Positions 17,588 through 20,672 of a stretch of DNA of 20,672 bases are shown here, in pieces; the first letter of the stretch is position 1; every line of letters starts with the position of its first letter. Made by a program: the position numbers and the translations under genes. Below the pieces are notes generated by a model. It did no database searches. It was not told the origin of the DNA and saw only the letters and a program-made list of their open reading frames with translations. Source of the DNA: Clostridia bacterium (GTDB lineage: Bacteria; Bacillota; Clostridia; Christensenellales; Borkfalkiaceae); assembly GCA_017616925.1 (NCBI GenBank), contig JAFZXG010000140.1, positions 1 to 20,672 on the forward strand, written 5' to 3'.

Positions 17588-18408
17588 ACTTCTCGATACA
17601 CCCTTTATTCTTCCTGTTCGGCGTTTATTACGCTTTAACGGGAAGAATATTCGTTTTTTTGATCTATACGATCACCGCCGTCGTCCACGAATTAGGTCAC
17701 TCGTTTGCGGCGGCACGGCGGGGGTACAGATTAAATTCGATAGTGCTTATGCCTTTCGGGGCGGTTATTTCGGGCGACGACGAACTTTCGGTAAGAGATC
17801 AGACGGCTATCGCTTTGGCGGGACCGCTTACGAACGTCTGCGTAGGGCTTTTGTTCGTGGCGTTCTGGTGGTTATTCCCCGAAACTTACGCTTTTACCGA
17901 CGTCGTCGCCGAAGCGAACTTCGCGATCGCCGCCGTAAACCTTCTGCCCGTTTTCCCCTTGGACGGCGGCAGAGTGCTTTATTCTTTTCTGGCGGTAAGA
18001 TTTTCGCAAAAAACAGCGAAAAAAGTCTGCGCGGCGGTAGGCGCGGTATCCGCACTCGGACTTTTGGCGCTGTTTATCGCAAGTCTTTTTTATACCATTA
18101 ATCTTTCGTTCCTGTTTTTTTCGCTCTTTATTCTTTTCGGCGCGTTCGCGGGGAAAAAGAAAAACGCTTACGTCCGACTCTTTACGGGACTTGATCCCCG
18201 AAAATTACGGCGCGGCGTTCCGTACAGAAAGCAGGCGATAGACGGGGACGCGAAGTTAAAAGATCTTATCCGTATTCTCGACGCGGAGGCGATAAACGAA
18301 GTGGCGGTTTTCTCGGACGGAAAAGAAAAATTTCTCTTTTCGCAAGAAAAGATCCTGAAAATCGCGGAAAGCGGCGATCTCAACGCGCCGATAAAAAACT
18401 TTATATGA
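17575..18408 (+). CDS. SpoIVFB-like M50 intramembrane metalloprotease
   Basis: This is a 277-residue site-2 protease. The zinc motif HELGH is at residues 38-42, inside the second hydrophobic segment (ITAVVHELGHSFAA). The third ligand is Asp130 in NLLPVFPLDGGR. The order and spacing match B. subtilis SpoIVFB (His43, Glu44, His47, Asp137; 288 residues). Further hydrophobic segments lie at about 82-100, 110-122 and two near 148-188. A C-terminal soluble part (about 200-277) resembles a reduced CBS domain. SpoIVFB cleaves pro-sigma-K within the mother-cell-derived membrane during sporulation. The overlap with a SpoIVFA-like partner supports that function and implies a sporulating ancestor. Some non-sporulating Clostridia keep M50 relatives, so the substrate is not certain. 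The ATG overlaps the previous gene and lacks a strong ribosome site, suggesting coupled translation. Confidence 0.8.
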   Translation: MGGVNFSIHPLFFLFGVYYALTGRIFVFLIYTITAVVHELGHSFAAARRGYRLNSIVLMPFGAVISGDDELSVRDQTAIALAGPLTNVCVGLLFVAFWWLFPETYAFTDVVAEANFAIAAVNLLPVFPLDGGRVLYSFLAVRFSQKTAKKVCAAVGAVSALGLLALFIASLFYTINLSFLFFSLFILFGAFAGKKKNAYVRLFTGLDPRKLRRGVPYRKQAIDGDAKLKDLIRILDAEAINEVAVFSDGKEKFLFSQEKILKIAESGDLNAPIKNFI

Positions 18409-18421
18409 CGGCGCGATCGCC

Positions 18422-18458
18422 ATATTTTGTGGTCGAAAATTTTTTCGGCACAAAATAT
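18422..18458. repeat. Long perfect inverted repeat
   Basis: ATATTTTGTG (18422-18431) and CACAAAATAT (18449-18458) are perfect ten-base inverted arms. Inside them CGAAAA (18434-18439) can also pair with TTTTCG (18442-18447), extending the hairpin. No T-run follows on the + strand, so it is not a typical terminator for spoIVFB. It may be a factor-independent hairpin of another kind, an mRNA 3' stabiliser or a protein-binding palindrome. Confidence 0.7.
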
Positions 18459-18469
18459 CGGATTTAATT

Positions 18470-18518
18470 AAAAAACCCGTAAAAAAACCCGAAAAAGATT
18501 AAAAAAAGCGCGAAAAAA
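18470..18518 (+). promoter_or_regulatory. Phased A-tracts upstream of the rpmG promoter
   Basis: Five runs of five to seven A lie at 18470-18475, 18481-18487, 18492-18496, 18501-18507 and 18513-18518. Their centres are about 10 to 11.5 bases apart, which is one helical turn. Such phasing bends DNA, and A-rich DNA just upstream of -35 is the position of UP elements that contact the RNA polymerase alpha subunit. The last tract ends two bases before the -35 hexamer. Confidence 0.65.
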
Positions 18519-18519
18519 C

Positions 18520-18548
18520 TTGACAGCGCGGCGGTCAAATGATAGAAT
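18520..18548 (+). promoter_or_regulatory. Promoter of the rpmG-secE-nusG-rplK-rplA cluster
   Basis: TTGACA (18520-18525) and TAGAAT (18543-18548) lie 17 bases apart, with the same hexamers and spacing as the pyr promoter. TTGAC of the -35 recurs inverted as GTCAA at 18534-18538, nine bases away, forming a small dyad over the promoter. The start of transcription should fall near 18554-18556. Confidence 0.85.
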
Positions 18549-18551
18549 AAA

Positions 18552-18582
18552 TTAGCATCTCGGTTCGGGGTGTTAATTTTTT
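18552..18582 (+). promoter_or_regulatory. Hairpin with U-tract at the 5' end of the rpmG transcript
   Basis: TTAGCATCTC (18552-18561) can pair with GGGGTGTTAA (18567-18576), with three wobble pairs, around a five-base loop, followed by six T (18577-18582). This looks like an intrinsic terminator, but it begins almost exactly at the predicted start site. The transcript would contain only about seven of the ten pairs. It could be an attenuator or a 5'-end stabilising hairpin for the ribosomal operon. Confidence 0.45.
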
Positions 18583-18602
18583 CGTGGAAAGAAGGTGGCA
18601 CT

Positions 18603-18767
18603 ATGGCTGCAAAAGGTAACAGGGTTAAGATCACTTTGGCTTGTACGGAATGCAAGCAGAGGAATTACGATACCTTTAAAAACAAGAAGAACGACGCCGA
18701 AAGGATCGAGATAAAGAAGTATTGTAAGTTCTGCAAAAAACACACGGCGCATAAAGAAGCCAAATAA
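18603..18767 (+). CDS. rpmG: Ribosomal protein bL33
   Basis: bL33 is a small protein of the large ribosomal subunit. The 54 residues start [18 protein letters not shown] and carry two CxxC pairs (CTEC at 14-17 and CKFC at 41-44), so this is the zinc-binding form. The ATG at 18603 follows the ribosome site GAAGGTGG (18591-18598). A longer reading from a GTG at 18570 would add eleven residues with no family similarity and would start inside the leader hairpin. Position in front of secE and nusG is standard for bacteria. Assignment is very secure. Confidence 0.95.
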   Translation: MAAKGNRVKITLACTECKQRNYDTFKNKKNDAERIEIKKYCKFCKKHTAHKEAK

Positions 18768-18799
18768 GTTCCGTTTTATCGGGATTTCAGGAGTAAACC

Positions 18800-19090
18800 A
18801 TGGCATTTAAAAAGAAAATCGCTCCAAACGAAGAAGTCGTAGTAAGCGACAAGTCGAAGGACGTAAAAAAAGACGCGAAGAAAAAGGAAAAGAAACCCGG
18901 CTTTTTTAAAAGACTCGGCGGAAAGATCAAGGACGTCTTTTCCGAGTTAAAGAAAGTGTCCTGGCCCGGTTTTGCCAAAGTGGTGAAACAGACGGGCGTC
19001 GTTTTAGTCGTCGTTCTCGTCTTTTTGGTAGTCATATTCGGTTTCGATTTCGGCCTGCAGGCGCTTTTGAAACTTATTTCGCCGAGTTAA
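18800..19090 (+). CDS. secE: Preprotein translocase subunit SecE
   Basis: SecE clamps the two halves of the SecY channel in the cytoplasmic membrane. The 96-residue protein is the short single-span form. It has a charged Lys-rich N-terminus (about 1-35), the conserved amphipathic segment FSELKKVSWPGFAKVVKQT at about 47-65 containing the family motif KKVSWP, and one hydrophobic helix to about residue 90. A CAGGAG ribosome site (18788-18793) precedes the ATG. The genes rpmG and nusG flank it as usual; the tRNA-Trp gene that often sits here in other bacteria is absent. Assignment is secure. Confidence 0.94.
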   Translation: MAFKKKIAPNEEVVVSDKSKDVKKDAKKKEKKPGFFKRLGGKIKDVFSELKKVSWPGFAKVVKQTGVVLVVVLVFLVVIFGFDFGLQALLKLISPS

Positions 19091-19103
19091 AAGGGGAGAA
19101 ATA

Positions 19104-19655
19104 ATGGCAATAGAAGACGCAAAATGGTACGTTATCCACACCTACTCGGGTTACGAGGCGATGGTGAAAGACTCTTTGGAAAAACTTATCGAGAACAATA
19201 ACCTGCAGGAAAACATTTTCGAGATCCAGATCCCTACCGAAGAGACCTTGGAAGAAAAGGCGAACGGCAAGAAAAAAGTCGTCGAAAGGAAAAAATTCCC
19301 CTGCTACGTTTTTCTTAAAATGATCCTTACGAACGATCTTTGGTATCTCATTACCAACACCCGCGGCGTAACGGGGTTCGTAGGTCCTATGGGTCGCCCC
19401 CTTCCTTTAACCGAAGAAGAAGTCGCGAGAAACGGGTTGGAACATCCGAAGAATATTCAGGTCGATTTTATTCCCGGGGACAACGTTCAGATCGTTTCCG
19501 GTCCTTTGGAATCGTTTATCGGAAAGGTCGTTTCCTTGAACGAATCCGCGCAGAAGGTTCTCGTCAACGTCGAAATGTTCGGCAGGAACACAGACGTCGA
19601 AGTGGAATTTATTCAGGTCAAAAAGGTAAACGCCGAGATCCCCGAAGGGAAATAG
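19104..19655 (+). CDS. nusG: Transcription elongation/antitermination factor NusG
   Basis: NusG binds the RNA polymerase clamp and links transcription to ribosomes or Rho. The 183 residues show the N-terminal NGN domain (KWYVIHTYSGYEAMVKDSLE, IPTEETLE, RKKFPCYVFLKM, TRGVTGFVG) and a C-terminal KOW domain from about residue 127 (FIPGDNVQIVSGPLESFIGKV, VNVEMFGRNTDVEVEF). The ATG at 19104 is preceded by an AAAAGGGGAG ribosome site, and the secE stop is 13 bases upstream. It sits directly before the L11-L1 genes, the common bacterial arrangement. Assignment is very secure. Confidence 0.96.
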   Translation: MAIEDAKWYVIHTYSGYEAMVKDSLEKLIENNNLQENIFEIQIPTEETLEEKANGKKKVVERKKFPCYVFLKMILTNDLWYLITNTRGVTGFVGPMGRPLPLTEEEVARNGLEHPKNIQVDFIPGDNVQIVSGPLESFIGKVVSLNESAQKVLVNVEMFGRNTDVEVEFIQVKKVNAEIPEGK

Positions 19656-19723
19656 GTCGGCGCGCGCCGTTAGGCGCAAACATTATATATTATAGCGTAA
19701 TCACGGCATAGCCCGTTTTTACC

Positions 19724-19769
19724 GTGGGAGTTGCGTTAAATTCTTACACTGGCGCGACGCTATTACCAC
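19724..19769 (+). promoter_or_regulatory. Predicted L1-binding mRNA site before rplK
   Basis: The leader has GUGGGAG (19724-19730), an internal stem (GUUGCG at 19730-19735 with CGCGAC at 19753-19758, one wobble pair), and UACCAC (19764-19769). The order GUGGGAG-hairpin-UACCAC mirrors the L1 stalk of 23S rRNA, where E. coli reads GUGGGAGGCU and later AUACCACC. L1 is known to repress its own L11-L1 operon by binding an mRNA copy of this site. The site ends five bases before the rplK ribosome site (19775-19780), well placed to block initiation. Confidence 0.7.
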
Positions 19770-19786
19770 CAAATAGGAGAAACATT

Positions 19787-20212
19787 ATGGCAAAGAAAGT
19801 TACAGCAATCGTAAAACTGCAGTTGCCCGCAGGCAAGGCGACTCCCGGTCCGCCCGTCGGTTCTACCTTAGGTCCGCACGGAATCAATATTCCGGGATTT
19901 ACCAAGGAATTCAACGAAAAGACGGCGAGTCAGGCGGGACTCATCATCCCCGTCGTGATGACGATCTATCAGGACCGTTCGTTCACGTTCGTATTAAAGA
20001 CTCCGCCCGCGCCGGTGCTTATCAAAAAGGCTTGCGGAATAGAGACGGCGAGTGCGCGTCCCAACAAGGACAAAGTCGCCAAGATCACCAAGGCGCAGGT
20101 AGAAGAGATAGCCAAACTCAAAATGCCCGACCTTAACGCCAACACGATAGAGGCGGCTATGAGTATGATCGCGGGTACTGCGAGAAGTATGGGTATCGAA
20201 GTAGTAGATTAA
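19787..20212 (+). CDS. rplK: Ribosomal protein uL11
   Basis: uL11 forms the base of the GTPase-associated stalk on 23S rRNA. The 141 residues equal the usual bacterial length. The motifs [38 protein letters not shown] and [12 protein letters not shown] lead into the C-terminal RNA-binding domain ([30 protein letters not shown]). The start is the ATG at 19787, giving [14 protein letters not shown] and a ribosome site AGGAGA at 19775-19780. An upstream in-frame GTG at 19724 would add 21 residues unlike L11 and would translate through the L1-binding leader, so it is rejected. Assignment is very secure. Confidence 0.96.
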   Translation: MAKKVTAIVKLQLPAGKATPGPPVGSTLGPHGINIPGFTKEFNEKTASQAGLIIPVVMTIYQDRSFTFVLKTPPAPVLIKKACGIETASARPNKDKVAKITKAQVEEIAKLKMPDLNANTIEAAMSMIAGTARSMGIEVVD

Positions 20213-20227
20213 GAACGATTCTTGAAA

Positions 20228-20256
20228 GTGGGAGGGGGAAACCCCGAACGTACCAC
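20228..20256 (+). promoter_or_regulatory. Predicted L1-binding mRNA site before rplA
   Basis: The 58-base gap before rplA contains GUGGGAG (20228-20234), then GGGG-GAAA-CCCC (stem 20234-20237 with 20242-20245, GNRA-type tetraloop), then GAACG, then UACCAC (20251-20256). Outer GUGG pairs with CCAC. This is a compact copy of the L1 site of 23S rRNA. The rplA ribosome site GGGAGG (20257-20262) follows immediately, so bound L1 would hinder translation of its own gene. Confidence 0.75.
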
Positions 20257-20270
20257 GGGAGGTAAATTAA

Positions 20271-20672
20271 ATGAAACACGGAAAAAAATATTTAGAAAGC
20301 GCTAAAAACATAGAAAAAGCAAAACTCTACGAAGCGGACGAAGCGATCGCACTCGCCATCGAAGGCGCGAAAGCAAAATTCGACGAAACGATCGAACTTC
20401 ACGTTCGTCTGGGCGTAGATCCGAAGCAAGCCGATCAGCAGGTCAGGGGCGTTATCGTCCTTCCCAACGGAACGGGTAAAGTCGCGAGAGTCTTGGTCCT
20501 TGCAAAAGGTCCGAAAGCGGACGAAGCGAGAGAAGCGGGCGCGGATTACGTCGGCGCGGAAGAGATGATCCAGAAGATCCAGACTGAAAACTGGTTCGAT
20601 TACGAAGTCATTATCACCACCCCCGATATGATGGGACTCGTCGGTCGTATCGGTAAGATTTTGGGACCTAAA
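20271..20672 (+). CDS. rplA: Ribosomal protein uL1, N-terminal part (gene runs off the window)
   Basis: The first 134 codons of uL1 are present, read open to the last base; the full protein is usually about 230 residues. It begins [16 protein letters not shown], continues with the RNA-binding region [25 protein letters not shown], the LPNGTGK motif and VLVLAKG, and reaches [16 protein letters not shown] at the edge, all typical of L1. L1 binds the mobile L1 stalk of 23S rRNA at the tRNA exit site and represses its own operon. The ribosome site is GGGAGG (20257-20262). No defect is seen in the visible part. Confidence 0.95.
   Translation, partial: MKHGKKYLESAKNIEKAKLYEADEAIALAIEGAKAKFDETIELHVRLGVDPKQADQQVRGVIVLPNGTGKVARVLVLAKGPKADEAREAGADYVGAEEMIQKIQTENWFDYEVIITTPDMMGLVGRIGKILGPK

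Noticed and set aside
18552..18582. Possible tRNA fragment before secE (GGTTCGGGGTGT resembles a T-arm)
   Set aside because: There is no acceptor stem, anticodon arm or CCA of tRNA length. The bases are better explained as a short hairpin with a U-tract.
19658..19669. Self-complementary CGGCGCGCGCCG just after nusG
   Set aside because: It is a perfect 12-base palindrome, but has no loop, no T-run and no partner copy; it is too short to assign a role.

Overview
The window looks like chromosomal core-gene DNA from a member of the Bacillota, most likely an anaerobic Clostridia-type organism (inference). The grounds are a PyrR-regulated pyr operon with an attenuator leader, a PyrK/PyrD type 1B dihydroorotate dehydrogenase, a SpoIVFA/SpoIVFB-like pair, LL-diaminopimelate aminotransferase (DapL), and rpmG-secE-nusG-rplK-rplA in the usual order. 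Every gene is on the + strand and packing is tight. I see no insertion sequence, phage gene, CRISPR array, rRNA or tRNA.

Region 1 (1-5404): the 3' end of an AsnB-type asparagine synthetase, then guaA (GMP synthase), pyrG (CTP synthase), dapF and dapL. AsnB, GuaA and PyrG all use glutamine amide nitrogen. DapF and DapL are coupled by overlap and are the last steps from tetrahydrodipicolinate to meso-diaminopimelate.

Region 2 (5405-14744): a complete-looking sigma-70-type promoter and a leader with a predicted PyrR-binding loop, an antiterminator and an intrinsic terminator. The operon that follows is pyrR-pyrC-carB-pyrK-pyrD-pyrF-pyrE-pyrB. These encode the UMP pathway except for carA, the glutaminase subunit of carbamoyl-phosphate synthase, which is absent here. 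PyrB carries a C-terminal extension whose four cysteines have the same spacing as the zinc domain of the E. coli regulatory chain PyrI, but the nucleotide-binding allosteric domain is missing.

Region 3 (14745-16668): a single L-fucose isomerase gene with its own candidate promoter and a clear terminator, with no other fucose genes next to it.

Region 4 (16669-18408): a membrane-anchored protein with a degenerate LytM/M23-like C-terminal domain, overlapping an M50 site-2 protease gene. Together they resemble the SpoIVFA/SpoIVFB pro-sigma-K processing pair.

Region 5 (18409-20672): a long inverted repeat, a series of helically phased A-tracts and a strong promoter, followed by rpmG, secE, nusG, rplK and the 5' part of rplA. 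Leaders before both rplK and rplA contain RNA motifs resembling the L1-binding site of 23S rRNA, which suggests autogenous control by ribosomal protein L1.

I found no wholly undescribed system. The most unusual items are the PyrB-zinc-domain fusion, the pyr operon without carA, and the layered RNA and DNA signals in front of the ribosomal and pyr genes.
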